From assembly GCA_964504445.1 (NCBI GenBank), contig CAZDEO010000024.1, forward strand, positions 1-64,000: DNA of 64,000 nt, in the 5' to 3' direction. Below, piece after piece: positions 6,933 through 15,752 of the stretch. Both the position numbers and the translations under genes were made by a program. Source of the stretch: JACSRF01 sp964504445. GTDB lineage: Bacteria > Chloroflexota > Anaerolineae > Promineifilales > Promineifilaceae. The stretch's first letter is position 1. Each line of letters begins with the position of its first letter. A model generated the notes under the pieces. The model saw only the letters and a program-made list of their open reading frames with translations. It was not told where the DNA came from and did no database searches.

Positions 6933-9142
6933 ATGCCTTCAGAGAAACGATTTGGTTTAAATAATCCTTTGTTGAGACGGGTGCGACGGCACGCCAATGT
7001 GTCGGTGCTTTTTCGTGCGCGCCAGGGTGACGGGGAACGGCCGTTACCCACCGCACAAATTTACACTCCCCCCATTGCCGCAGATTTTTCCGTAGCGTCC
7101 TTTCCCGTAGCGCCAGCGGCCCCGGGCACAGCGGTGACTACCGCTGAAGTTACCCCGGCCGCGCCCTCCCTGCCCACTGTGCAGCCGAAAGCTGCACCGC
7201 CTGTGGCAGAACAGACGGCGTCAATTCCCCCGGCCTCTTCGCCAGTTACCACCCAGCCAGCGGTCACCGCCTCCTCAGACCGCGAATGGAACCGCCTAAA
7301 GCGCATCTTACAAGGCCACGCCCAAAAGCAAGCTGCCGAAGCAAAACCACCGGAAGGACCAGTGGCTTCCCCGGCTACGGATGTGCAGCGGGCCATCGCA
7401 GCGGGCGATTCGGCCGCGGCGTTACCTCCTCCGCGAAAACCGCCCCTAGAAACTGCCTGGCCGGTGAAAACAAGCCAGCCGCCCTTGCCGGAAGAACAGT
7501 CGCCCAGAATTGCTGCAGAAAACCCCCTTGCGCCGCCAGCGGATCTGGTACAAGAGCAGTTGCTGCGCGCTAAACTTGATCAGGTTTCGGCCAGCAAACC
7601 TACTGATTCTTCTATTGAGGTGCTGCTGCCGCGCCGCCCCCGGCCCGTTGTGCCCCCCAAAGCACCGCCGCCGCCCAAAAAGCTGCCCTTCTTGCAGAAA
7701 AAGGAGGAGCAGCAAGCGGCGGAAACGGCCGTTCCCCGCACCGTACAGACAGAAATCGGCCCTTTACCGGCAGATATGTGGGAGCTGTTGGGTGAAACGC
7801 CGCCAGACCAAACCGCGCTGCATCCCGAACAATTAGAGACGCCCGCACCTCAAATGGCCGTACCGCAGCAACCAGCTTCCTCCATCCAGCGGGCCATTGC
7901 CGCTGCCGAAGCGCCCCCCGCGCCGGAAGAAGGGCCAACCGTGCCGCGCCAGCCAGAAAAATCTGCGCCGCCCGCGGCGGACTCTCCGCCAACCCCGGTA
8001 GCGAAAACGGCTGTGCCGCAGCAACCAGTGTCCCATACCCAGCGGGCCATCGCCGCCGCCGAAGCGCCCCCTGCACCAGAGACAAAGCCCGCCCCGTCCG
8101 CGGCGGACTCCCCGCNNNNNNNNNNNNNNNNNNNNNNNNNNNNNNNNNNNNNNNNNNNNNNNNNNNNNNNNNNNNNNNNNNNNNNNNNNNNNNNNNNNNN
8201 NNNNNNNNNNNNNNNTAGCGAAAACGGCCGTGCCGCAGCAACCAGCTTCCTCCATCCAGCGGGCCATTGCTGCCGCGGAAGCGCCCCCTGCACCAGAGAC
8301 AAAGCCCGCCCCGTCCGCGGCGGACTCCCCGCCAACCCCGGTAGCGAAAACGGCCGTGCCGCAGCAACCAGCTTCCTCCATCCAGCGGGCCATTGCCGCC
8401 GCGGAAGCGCCTCTTGCGCCGGAAGAAGGGCCAGCCGCGTCGCGCCAACAAGAGAAATCCACGCCGCCCGNNNNNNNNNNNNNNNNNNNNNNNNNNNNNN
8501 NNNNNNNNNNNNNNNNNNNNNNNNNNNNNNNNNNNNNNNNNNNNNNNNNNNNNNNNNNNNNNNNNNNNNNCGCGCCAACAAGAGAAATCCACGCCGCCCG
8601 CGGCAGAAACGGCCGTACCGCAGCATTTAGCCCCTGTTCCCCAACCCTCAACCGCCTATCTTCAGCGCGCCACTACCGCCACTACCGCCGCGCCCACTGC
8701 AGTAAAGACGGCCGTATCCTTGTTTTCAGCCCCGGACACCCAGCCTGCAACACAGGTAGCCATTCCCACGCCCATTGGCCCACTGCCGGCGGATTTATGG
8801 GAACTGTTGGGCGAAAAACCGCCTGCCCCAATAGACTCCTCGCCGGTATCTCCTCATTCTGGGCAAACAGATAGTTTGATGCGAGCAATTGCCAGCGCGG
8901 AGTCCGCGCCAGAGGAACAAAAAGTGCTTGAAACAAGACCATCTGTGGCCCCGCCTGCGCCGCCGCCCATGCCCATTGTGCAGCGCGTCGAGTCTGCAAG
9001 CCCCGTCGCCGACCCGCGCAACGTTGAAGGCGAAAAAGACTCAGAAGCCCCAACTGTGGACGTAGACGCCCTGGCTCGGGAAGTCTATGCAGCCCTTAGA
9101 CGCCGCCTGGCTGCCGACTGGGAAAGAGGAAGAGGACGATGA
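6933..9142 (+). CDS. Pro/Ala-rich repeat protein of the eCIS cluster, split by two assembly gaps
   Basis: A low-complexity protein of unknown function, at least about 700 residues. The N-terminus (MPSEKRFGLNNPLLRRVRRH) is basic. The body is Pro/Ala/Glu-rich, with 126-nt (42-residue) repeats such as PVAKTAVPQQPASSIQRAIA followed by AEAPPAPE, and a twice-used motif IGPLPADMWELLG (about 7759) and IGPLPADLWELLG (about 8775). The C-terminus is a helix (VDALAREVYAALRRRLAADW) like the 55-residue protein upstream. Two 100-N placeholders cut the frame; both frame changes disappear if the true missing lengths are multiples of three, so I treat it as one gene. It lies between tube 2 and the LysM adaptor and could be a flexible linker or scaffold. 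Confidence 0.75.
8116..8215. other. Assembly gap 1 (100 N)
   Basis: A conventional 100-N placeholder. The flanking repeat phase indicates that 9 nt are missing for a perfect 126-bp period (7999 + 126 = 8125), so the real length is probably 9 nt plus a whole number of repeat units. Confidence 0.95.
8471..8570. other. Assembly gap 2 (100 N)
   Basis: A 100-N placeholder flanked by identical 30-nt sequences at 8441-8470 and 8571-8600. The contig ends may simply overlap, in which case no sequence is missing, and collapsing the 30 nt restores the reading frame. Confidence 0.95.
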
Positions 9143-9200
9143 TAAACCTGATGGTAAACAACCAGGTTATACAAACAGCACTTGTGAGTAGGAGTTGCGC

Positions 9201-9851
9201 ATGAGTACCACCCGCAGCAATCTTCGAGCAGCAAAAATTTCCACGCTTGACGGCCGTATCGTCGTGCATTGCATGTTCAATCCGGAAAACTACACCGTCA
9301 AAAAAATCAACCATTACGACGAGGGCGCAGAGCTGCGCACACCGCCCAAACCCGTTTTCAAGCGGTACGGCCGTTCCACCCTCACCCTCAGTAAACTAAT
9401 TTTTGACACCTATGAAACCGGGGGCGACTTAACTACCACAACCAATAAACTGTGGGATTTCATGCGGCCCGCCACGCCTAGCGATCCCGAATCAGACCCG
9501 CCCGAAGTCAAATTCGAGTGGTCCACCTTCAGCTTCCACGCCTACGTCAGCGAGCTGTCCATCAACTACAAACTCTTCGATAAAGACGGCAACCCGGTAC
9601 GCGCCGAAGTCACCATCACCTTCAAAGAGAGCGACGACCCTACCAACCACCCCCACCAGCGACAAAATCCTACCTCTGGCGGCGGCCCCATGCAGCAGGT
9701 GCGCAAAGTGGTACGAGGCGACCGCCTGGATTTAATTGCTGCCGATGAGTACGGTGACGCCACTAAGTGGCGGGTCATTGCCGAGTACAACGGCATTACC
9801 AACCCTCGTGACCTGCTGCCGGGAAAACTTATTACCATCCCCCCACTTTAA
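9201..9851 (+). CDS. CIS tube-baseplate adaptor with LysM domain (Pvc7/gp53-like)
   Basis: A 216-residue protein. Residues 1-150 form the CIS tube/adaptor domain (FNPENYTVKKINHYDEGAEL, KPVFKRYGRSTLTLSKLIFD, LSINYKLFDKDGNPVRAEVT). Residues about 165-216 are a LysM fold (VVRGDRLDLIAADEYGDATK, WRVIAEYN, PGKLITIPPL). In Afp/PVC and T4 this protein staples the tube base to the spike and wedges. ATG 9201 is preferred over an upstream in-frame TTG because AGGAG lies at 9190-9194 with 6-nt spacing. It precedes the spike gene by 9 bp. Confidence 0.92.
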   Translation: MSTTRSNLRAAKISTLDGRIVVHCMFNPENYTVKKINHYDEGAELRTPPKPVFKRYGRSTLTLSKLIFDTYETGGDLTTTTNKLWDFMRPATPSDPESDPPEVKFEWSTFSFHAYVSELSINYKLFDKDGNPVRAEVTITFKESDDPTNHPHQRQNPTSGGGPMQQVRKVVRGDRLDLIAADEYGDATKWRVIAEYNGITNPRDLLPGKLITIPPL

Positions 9852-9860
9852 GAGGATACC

Positions 9861-11681
9861 ATGCCACAGTCTGAAAATATTTACCGGCCAGATGTTGTTA
9901 TTAAAGTTGCTGGGAGCGAGCTAAGCTATGAAGTGTACGACCAGCTAGAAGAGGTAGTTGTAGATCAACACGCATACCTACCGCACATGTTCATCATCCG
10001 GTTGTATGATCCCGAGTTGGAGTTATTGGACAATGGCCCGCTGGATTTAACCAAAGAAATTGAAATATCTGGCGGAGAAATCGGTGGTGGTTCTACCACC
10101 CTGATCAAGGGCGAAATCACCGCATTGGAGCCGGAATTTGGCGAAGGCCAGGTTGCCCGGCTGGTCGTGCGCGGCTACGATAAATCCCATCGCCTTTATC
10201 GCGTGACTAAATCCGTCTCTCATCTTAACAAAAAGGACAGCGATCTGGCTTCCCAAATTGCCGGGAACGCCGGGTTATCTGCTCAGGTGGATGCCACCAG
10301 CACCGTCTATGAACATATCTACCAAGATAACCAAACCGACCTGGAATTTTTAATGCAGCGCGCCTGGCGCATTGGTTACGAATGTTTTGTGCAGGACAGT
10401 AAGCTCTATTTCCGCAAACCCCCTACCGCTGGTGCTGCTGTAACTTTGAAGTGGGGGGAGAATTTGCTCTCCTTTAACCCTCGTCTGACACTGGCCGAGC
10501 AGGTAGATGAGGTGACGGTAAAAGGTTGGGACGTGGAAAAAAAGGCAGCCATCGTGGGCCAGAAAACCCGCGGCGCTTTGTACCCTAGCATTGGTGAATC
10601 GAGGAATGGCGCAAGCTGGGCCAGCACGTTTGGAGCGGGCAAGCTAACCGTCGTTGACCAGCCGGTGGTGAGCCAGGCAGAAGCGAACATTATAGCCCAG
10701 GCGCGGCTGGACGAGCGCAGCGGGGCGTTTGTAGATGCTGAGGGGCACGGTTTCCGGCGCCCTGAGGTCACGGCCGGAAAAAAGGTGAAGCTAGAAGGAT
10801 TGGGCACGCGTCTCAGCGGCGATTACCTGGTGACCCAGGCACGCCACGTGTTCAACCAAGAAGGCTGGCACGTCTATTTCTCCGTGCGCGGCGCACGCAC
10901 CGGCTTATTGGCCGAACAGATGCATGAGCAGCGGCCTGTGAAACAGTGGCCGGGGGTGGTGACGGCCCTGGTGACCAACACCGATGACGAAAAAAATTGG
11001 GGTCGCGTTAAAGTCAAATATCCCTGGATGGCTGACGACCAGGAAAGCCATTGGGCCAGAGTGGTCAGCGTTGGCGGTGGTCCCGAAGCGGGGTTGGCGA
11101 TCATTCCCGACGTCAACGACGAGGTTTTGGTATCTTTTGAGCATGGCGACATAAATCGCCCCATTGTTTTGGGTGGGCTATGGAATGGGAAAGACGCTGT
11201 TCCCTCTGAAGTGATTGGCGCGGCTACTGGTGAAAAACCCCTCGTGCGCACCTGGCGCTCGCGCAATGGTCATGCGCTGACTATGTATGACAATGCGGAC
11301 AAAAAAGTAGAATTGGTAACCACCGATGGGCATCTGATTGTTTTTGATGACACCAACAAAAAAATCGAAATAAACAGCGCTGGTAAGCACAAGGTAATCA
11401 TTGATGACCAAAATAAGAAGTTTGAAATTTCTAGCAGCGGTGGGCACACCATTACCTTGGATGATAACGGCCGTAAAGTCACTGTCAAAAGCGCTGGCGA
11501 CGTGCAGGTCGAATCTACTACCAACATGACTATCAAATCCGGGGCTAACCTGGAAATCCAGGCCACCGGCAATCTGAACATCAAAGCTAACGGTTTGGGG
11601 CAGGTGGAATCTTCTGGCCCCATGACTGTCAAATCAGCCGCTATCATGACTGTGCAAGGGTCTTTGGTAAAAATCAACTAA
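9861..11681 (+). CDS. VgrG-like spike protein (Pvc8-like)
   Basis: A 606-residue baseplate hub and spike. Residues 1-340 resemble phage late control protein D (gpD/gp27-like hub: DNQTDLEFLMQRAWRIGYEC, VTVKGWD); residues about 365-450 form the gp5 OB-fold (WPGVVTALVTNTDDEKNWGR, VSVGGGPEAGLAIIPDVNDE, VLVSFEHGD); residues 470-606 are a repetitive beta-helix (DGHLIVFDDTNKKIEI, GHTITLDDNGRKVTVKSAG). The spike trimer pierces the target and carries the PAAR tip, which is encoded next. No toxin extension is present at the C-terminus. Confidence 0.93.
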   Translation: MPQSENIYRPDVVIKVAGSELSYEVYDQLEEVVVDQHAYLPHMFIIRLYDPELELLDNGPLDLTKEIEISGGEIGGGSTTLIKGEITALEPEFGEGQVARLVVRGYDKSHRLYRVTKSVSHLNKKDSDLASQIAGNAGLSAQVDATSTVYEHIYQDNQTDLEFLMQRAWRIGYECFVQDSKLYFRKPPTAGAAVTLKWGENLLSFNPRLTLAEQVDEVTVKGWDVEKKAAIVGQKTRGALYPSIGESRNGASWASTFGAGKLTVVDQPVVSQAEANIIAQARLDERSGAFVDAEGHGFRRPEVTAGKKVKLEGLGTRLSGDYLVTQARHVFNQEGWHVYFSVRGARTGLLAEQMHEQRPVKQWPGVVTALVTNTDDEKNWGRVKVKYPWMADDQESHWARVVSVGGGPEAGLAIIPDVNDEVLVSFEHGDINRPIVLGGLWNGKDAVPSEVIGAATGEKPLVRTWRSRNGHALTMYDNADKKVELVTTDGHLIVFDDTNKKIEINSAGKHKVIIDDQNKKFEISSSGGHTITLDDNGRKVTVKSAGDVQVESTTNMTIKSGANLEIQATGNLNIKANGLGQVESSGPMTVKSAAIMTVQGSLVKIN

Positions 11682-11695
11682 ATTAGGAACAAATT

Positions 11696-11989
11696 ATGAG
11701 CCAACCTGCTGCACGAATAACCGACATGCACACCTGCCCTATGGTCACTGGCGTGGTGCCCCACGTCGGTGGCCCCATTCTTGGGCCCGGCGTACCCTCC
11801 GTACTCATTGGTGGCCTGCCGGCGGCCGTCTTGGGTGACAGCGCCACCTGCACCGGCCCGCCTGATACCATCATCAAAGGTTCGGCTACGGTACTCATCG
11901 GCGGCAAGCCGGCGGCGCGCATGGGCGACAACACCGCCCACGGCGGCGTCATTGTTGCCGGATTTCCCCAGGTACTCATTGGCGGCTAA
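11696..11989 (+). CDS. PAAR-repeat spike tip protein (Pvc10-like)
   Basis: A 97-residue PAAR protein: MSQPAARITDMHTCPMVTG, then VLIGGLPAAVLGDSATCTGP and VLIGGKPAARMGDNTAHGGV. The His and Cys residues (H12, C14, C52, H79-like positions) can bind the metal that stabilises the PAAR cone. It sharpens the tip of the VgrG-like spike. The length is that of a minimal PAAR protein without an effector domain. Confidence 0.94.
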   Translation: MSQPAARITDMHTCPMVTGVVPHVGGPILGPGVPSVLIGGLPAAVLGDSATCTGPPDTIIKGSATVLIGGKPAARMGDNTAHGGVIVAGFPQVLIGG

Positions 11990-12013
11990 CAGGGTGCTTT
12001 TGTGGCCAGAATT

Positions 12014-12058
12014 GAGCGGAACTGAGAGTGATTTCTCACCTCTCGCTCTAGCATTTTT
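12014..12058 (+). terminator. Hairpin with T-tract between PAAR and gp25 genes
   Basis: Nested stems pair GAGCG (12014-12018) with CGCTC (12044-12048) and TGAGA (12023-12027) with TCTCA (12034-12038), followed by TTTTT at 12054-12058. It might be a partial intra-operon terminator separating spike from wedge expression. The stem is imperfect, so confidence is low. Confidence 0.3.
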
Positions 12059-12073
12059 CTAAAGGAGTGCGCG

Positions 12074-12481
12074 GTGGATAATAAGCTGAAAACCGATATC
12101 GTGGGCCGGGGTTGGAATTTTCCGCCCCAAATTGGGTCCCAGGGTGGGCTAGCCCTCACCAGCGAGCGTAACGAAATTGAGCAGGCTATGCGTATTATTA
12201 TCATGACCGTGCCTGGGCAGCGCGTCATGCGCCCCAACTTTGGCTGCCGCATTCATGAGCTGCTCTTCGCGCCCAACAACCAGACCACGACCGCCCAGGC
12301 AGAGCGCTTTGTAAAAGATGCCCTGGCCATGTGGGAGCCGCGGGTTACCGTCATGGAAGTTGACGCGTATCCCGACCCGCACATGGCCAACCGGCTGCTC
12401 ATTGACGTGAAATACGAGGTTAAATCAACCGGCGACCCGCGCAGTTTGGTTTTTCCTTTTTACCTTATTCCCGAGGAGTAA
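12074..12481 (+). CDS. gp25-like baseplate wedge protein (Pvc9-like)
   Basis: A 135-residue GPW/gp25 family protein with LKTDIVGRGWNFPPQIG, NEIEQAMRIIIMTVPGQRVM, RPNFGCRIHELLFAPNN and a C-terminal beta-rich region. The EPR-type core of gp25 proteins is represented by the WEPRVTVMEV segment. It connects sheath and wedge in contractile baseplates. Translation starts at a GTG preceded by AAAGGAG. Confidence 0.93.
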   Translation: MDNKLKTDIVGRGWNFPPQIGSQGGLALTSERNEIEQAMRIIIMTVPGQRVMRPNFGCRIHELLFAPNNQTTTAQAERFVKDALAMWEPRVTVMEVDAYPDPHMANRLLIDVKYEVKSTGDPRSLVFPFYLIPEE

Positions 12482-12530
12482 GTAGGAAATTCAGCATGCA
12501 ACCGATACACCATTTTAACAGGAGGCAGTT

Positions 12531-14543
12531 ATGCCACTGGCAGCACCCAAATTAGACGACCGCCATTTTCAGGACATTGTTGACGAAGCAAAAAAACGTA
12601 TTCCTTACTACATTGAGGAGTGGACTGATCACAACGTTAGCGATCCCGGCGTAACCATGATTGAACTGTTCGCCTGGATGACCGACATGATTTTGTACCG
12701 GCTGAACCAGGTGCCCGATCTTCATTATGTCAAATTTATGGATATGTTGGGCGTACGGCTCAAGGAGTCGGTTCCGGCACGGGTGCCGGTGACCTTCTGG
12801 CTGTCGGCAGCTCTGGAAGCACCGGTAACTATTCCGGCTGGTACGGAAGTAGCCAGTACCCAGACGGAGACGGAACCTTCCATTATTTTTACCACTGACG
12901 AAAAATTGACCATTCAACCGCCCAAGTTGGTATCTATGCTTTCATCAGTGGTGCAGGAAGAGGAGCGGGTAATTCAACTGCACGACGCGGATCGGTTGCG
13001 CAGAGGATTAGACACCGTGGCGGCGTTTACGTCTCGGCCTCAGGAAAATGATGCTCTCTACTTTGGGTTTGCAGAGGATGTTAGCCAGTTCTTTTTAGGA
13101 TTGGAGTTAACCTGTGATCCCAGCGGCGGTGCGGGTATTGACCCCAATTTGCCTCCTTATGTTTGGGAGGCATCCACGGGTTCTATGGATGAGCCGTGGG
13201 CGCTCTGCGGGTTGGACCTGGGCGAGGATACGACGAAGGGGCTGAATGTGTCTGGACGGATTCGCCTGCACCTGCCGGAAATGGGTAAGCACGTCATTGA
13301 GAAGGAGAATCTGTTTTGGGTGCGGGTGCGGGTGCTGTCGCGCAGTGAGTATGAGACGGGCATGCGGCCGTACCGCAACACGCCCAGCCTACAGCAGGTG
13401 GCGGTGTCTACCTGGGGCGGCACCACCATGGCCACCCACGCGCAGCAGGTGAACAAGGAGCATTTGGGCACCAGTGATGGTTCTTCGGGGCAGCGTTACC
13501 AGTTGCAGGTAACGCCTATTTTGCCGCGCCGTCCGGGTGAAACCCTGTTGGTGTATGAAGATGACCAGCTGGAACAATGGATCGAGGTGCCAGATTTTTC
13601 ATCTTCTGGCCCCCATGACCCTCATTTTACGCTAGATAGTGTAACAGGGGAACTGCGGCTGGGTCCCGCCATACGGCAGCCTGATGGCACGATGCGCAGA
13701 TACGGCCGTATCCCTCCCAGAGGTTCTCGTCTTGTGTTTCGCCGTTATCGTTTTGGTGGCGGGCTAGAGGGCAACGTCCAGGCCGGCATCCTCAACACCC
13801 TCAAGACCTCCATCCCCTACATTGCACGGGTCAATAACCGCGTTCCGGCTGAGGGAGGACTGGACGCCGAAACCCTGGAAGCGGCCAAAATGCGCGTCCC
13901 GGCGCTGTTGCGTTCCCGCGATCGGGCCGTGACTGAGGCCGACTTTGAGTTTTTGACCCGTGAAGTGTTGCGGGATACTGGCTGGAGCCAATACCGCGTC
14001 AAATGCTTGCAGCCCCGTCCGGCGCGGGAAAGCCGGGTTATTCCCGGTCAGGTATATGTGCTGGTCATTCCGCACATCAGCGATCCGGCTGATCGGATGC
14101 GGCCGAGAGCTGACCAATTAGAACTGGAACAAGGCGAAGTCTATGAGCGGCTCATGGCTTATCTAAATGACCGGCGGCTGCTTACCATGCGCCTGGATGT
14201 GCGTGCCCCGGCCTATCATTGGGTCGCGGTGCGTGTTTCTGTTCATGCGGAGGAGGGAGCCAATCATGCCCGGGTGGAAAGCGAGGTGCTGACCCGTCTT
14301 TACCGTTTCTTAAATCCCCTGATTGGCGGACCAAGGGGAGAAGGGTGGCCTTTTGGCCGGGATCTGGTGGTGTCTGACGTTTACCAATGCCTGCTGGGTG
14401 TGCCGGGGGTGCAGTATATTCGGCAGGTGGAAATTTTCCTGACCGCTTCTGGTGAGGGGCCACGCGGTGATGCGGTGGATACTATCGAGGTCGTGGGGCA
14501 TGGCGTGGTTGCTTCTGGCGTTCATGAGGTCGTTTTCAGCTAG
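12531..14543 (+). CDS. Baseplate wedge protein, gpJ/gp6-like (Pvc11-like)
   Basis: A 670-residue putative baseplate assembly protein. The N-terminus (FQDIVDEAKKRIPYYIEEWT, DPGVTMIELFAWMTDMILYR) and the C-terminal gpJ-like region (RYRFGGGLEGNVQAGILNTL, AVTEADFEFLTREVL, YVLVIPHISDPADRMRP) are diagnostic for the large wedge component of Afp/PVC-type systems. Dimers of this protein with the tail-I protein form the six wedges around the hub. ATG 12531 follows AGGAGG. The gene downstream encodes the partner wedge protein. Confidence 0.92.
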   Translation: MPLAAPKLDDRHFQDIVDEAKKRIPYYIEEWTDHNVSDPGVTMIELFAWMTDMILYRLNQVPDLHYVKFMDMLGVRLKESVPARVPVTFWLSAALEAPVTIPAGTEVASTQTETEPSIIFTTDEKLTIQPPKLVSMLSSVVQEEERVIQLHDADRLRRGLDTVAAFTSRPQENDALYFGFAEDVSQFFLGLELTCDPSGGAGIDPNLPPYVWEASTGSMDEPWALCGLDLGEDTTKGLNVSGRIRLHLPEMGKHVIEKENLFWVRVRVLSRSEYETGMRPYRNTPSLQQVAVSTWGGTTMATHAQQVNKEHLGTSDGSSGQRYQLQVTPILPRRPGETLLVYEDDQLEQWIEVPDFSSSGPHDPHFTLDSVTGELRLGPAIRQPDGTMRRYGRIPPRGSRLVFRRYRFGGGLEGNVQAGILNTLKTSIPYIARVNNRVPAEGGLDAETLEAAKMRVPALLRSRDRAVTEADFEFLTREVLRDTGWSQYRVKCLQPRPARESRVIPGQVYVLVIPHISDPADRMRPRADQLELEQGEVYERLMAYLNDRRLLTMRLDVRAPAYHWVAVRVSVHAEEGANHARVESEVLTRLYRFLNPLIGGPRGEGWPFGRDLVVSDVYQCLLGVPGVQYIRQVEIFLTASGEGPRGDAVDTIEVVGHGVVASGVHEVVFS

Positions 14544-14648
14544 TTAGCATCTCAGCGTTTCAGCATAGCCGCACGGCAGGTTAGCTGTTTGCCTGACTGA
14601 CTGATAGCTGGCTTGTTGACCAGTAAATATGGTTTTGGAGAAAAGGTG

Positions 14649-15728
14649 ATGACCCAATTCACCCATGAATTTAAGATAACAGGCCCCCAGATGGTGCTAA
14701 CTTTTGTGGCGCCGGAGGGTGAGACGACTATTGGGCGTACAACAGACAACGATCTGGTTTTTGTGCATCCGCTGGTGTCGCGCCGCCATGCCCGGTTGGT
14801 GACCAGCCCGGAAGTGTGTCAGGTAGTGGATTTGAACAGCACCCATGGCACTATGGTGAACCGGCTGCGTATTGAGGCGCAAAGACCGGTGAATTTGCAG
14901 CCAGGCGATGTGGTGGAAATTGGCGCGTTTCGCATGGTGTATGAGCAGATTGCCCTGGTGCGCCCGGTGTTTGTGCCGGAAACTGAGCCGGAATCGGAGC
15001 CTTTGTCGGCAGAACCTTTGGGAATTGGGGCGGATTTTGCCGCCATAGAGGTTGAGGACTTGCCGGAGAGAAGTGGGGAAGTGGAGCAGGATGTGGCGGA
15101 AACGGCCGTTTCTTCTCCAGCTTCGCCCTCCCAAACCGCAGCCCCTACGGCGCCCTATGTACCCGTTCCTCCCGTACCACCTCCGCCGCCCCATTTACCC
15201 GATGTGCCAGAACCCAACGGGCATTACACCTTGCCACCCGGCCTCTCCTACACCTACAGCCGCTACCTGAAATACCTGCCCGAAATTTACCACGCCGGCC
15301 CCGAAAGTTTCCTCACCCGCTTCCTGGCCCTGCTCGAATCCATTCTCTCCCCAATTGAGTGGAATATCGACAATTTTGATTTATACTTGGATCCGCAGAC
15401 AGCACCTGCGGATTTCTTGCCCTGGCTGGCTAACTGGTTTGAGATGACCTTCGATGAAAGCTGGAGTGAAGCCAGCCAGCGGCAGTTGTTGGCCGAAGCC
15501 CAGTACATTTACCCCCGGCGCGGCACAGTCTGGGCACTGCGCCGTATCCTCGAAATTTATATGGGCGTAGAGCCAGACATTAACGACCAGGGCCGCAGTC
15601 TGGAACCCTTTACCTTTACAGTACGCTTTCCCCTGCGCGAGCAGCAGATCAACCGCACGGCCGTAGAGCGGATTATCAATGCCAATAAGCCGGCACATAC
15701 CAATTACAGCCTCATTTTCCAGGCATAA
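14649..15728 (+). CDS. FHA domain fused to tail protein I baseplate wedge (Pvc12-like)
   Basis: A 359-residue protein. Residues about 10-100 form a forkhead-associated phosphothreonine-binding domain (TTIGRTTDNDLVFVHPLVSR, RHARL, VVDLNSTHGTMVN). Residues 105-190 are an acidic then Pro-rich linker. Residues about 195-359 are a P2 gpI-type tail domain (LKYLPEIYHAGPESFLTRFL, LDPQTAPADFLPWLANWFEM, YPRRGTVWALRRILEIYMG). ATG 14649 follows GGAGAAAAGG; the frame opens earlier with a TTG at 14613. The fusion places a phosphopeptide reader on the baseplate, beside kinase genes. The 105 bp upstream of it show nothing notable. Confidence 0.9.
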   Translation: MTQFTHEFKITGPQMVLTFVAPEGETTIGRTTDNDLVFVHPLVSRRHARLVTSPEVCQVVDLNSTHGTMVNRLRIEAQRPVNLQPGDVVEIGAFRMVYEQIALVRPVFVPETEPESEPLSAEPLGIGADFAAIEVEDLPERSGEVEQDVAETAVSSPASPSQTAAPTAPYVPVPPVPPPPPHLPDVPEPNGHYTLPPGLSYTYSRYLKYLPEIYHAGPESFLTRFLALLESILSPIEWNIDNFDLYLDPQTAPADFLPWLANWFEMTFDESWSEASQRQLLAEAQYIYPRRGTVWALRRILEIYMGVEPDINDQGRSLEPFTFTVRFPLREQQINRTAVERIINANKPAHTNYSLIFQA

Positions 15729-15752
15729 CGGCGTCTTTGATTTAGGTACATC

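Larger units (their letters stand above)
7850..8640 (+). repeat. 126-bp tandem repeats inside the Pro/Ala-rich gene
   Basis: Copies begin at about 7855, 7999, 8216 and 8342 with the phrase GCGAAAACGG(C/T)CGTGCCGCAG or close variants. Spacing from 8216 to 8342 is 126 bp. Two versions alternate: one ending in ETKPAPSAADSPP and one in EEGP(T/A)xxRQxEKSxPP. Near-identity between copies explains why the assembly broke here; true copy number is unknown. Confidence 0.85.

Noticed and set aside
7850..8640. CRISPR-like array
   Set aside because: The 126-bp repeats are coding, adjacent without unique spacers, and there are no cas genes.
7612..8651. Long minus-strand open frames over the Pro/Ala-rich repeat gene
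   Set aside because: They mirror the low-complexity, G+C-rich codons of the plus-strand gene, run through N placeholders and have Arg/Gly-rich composition with no domain.
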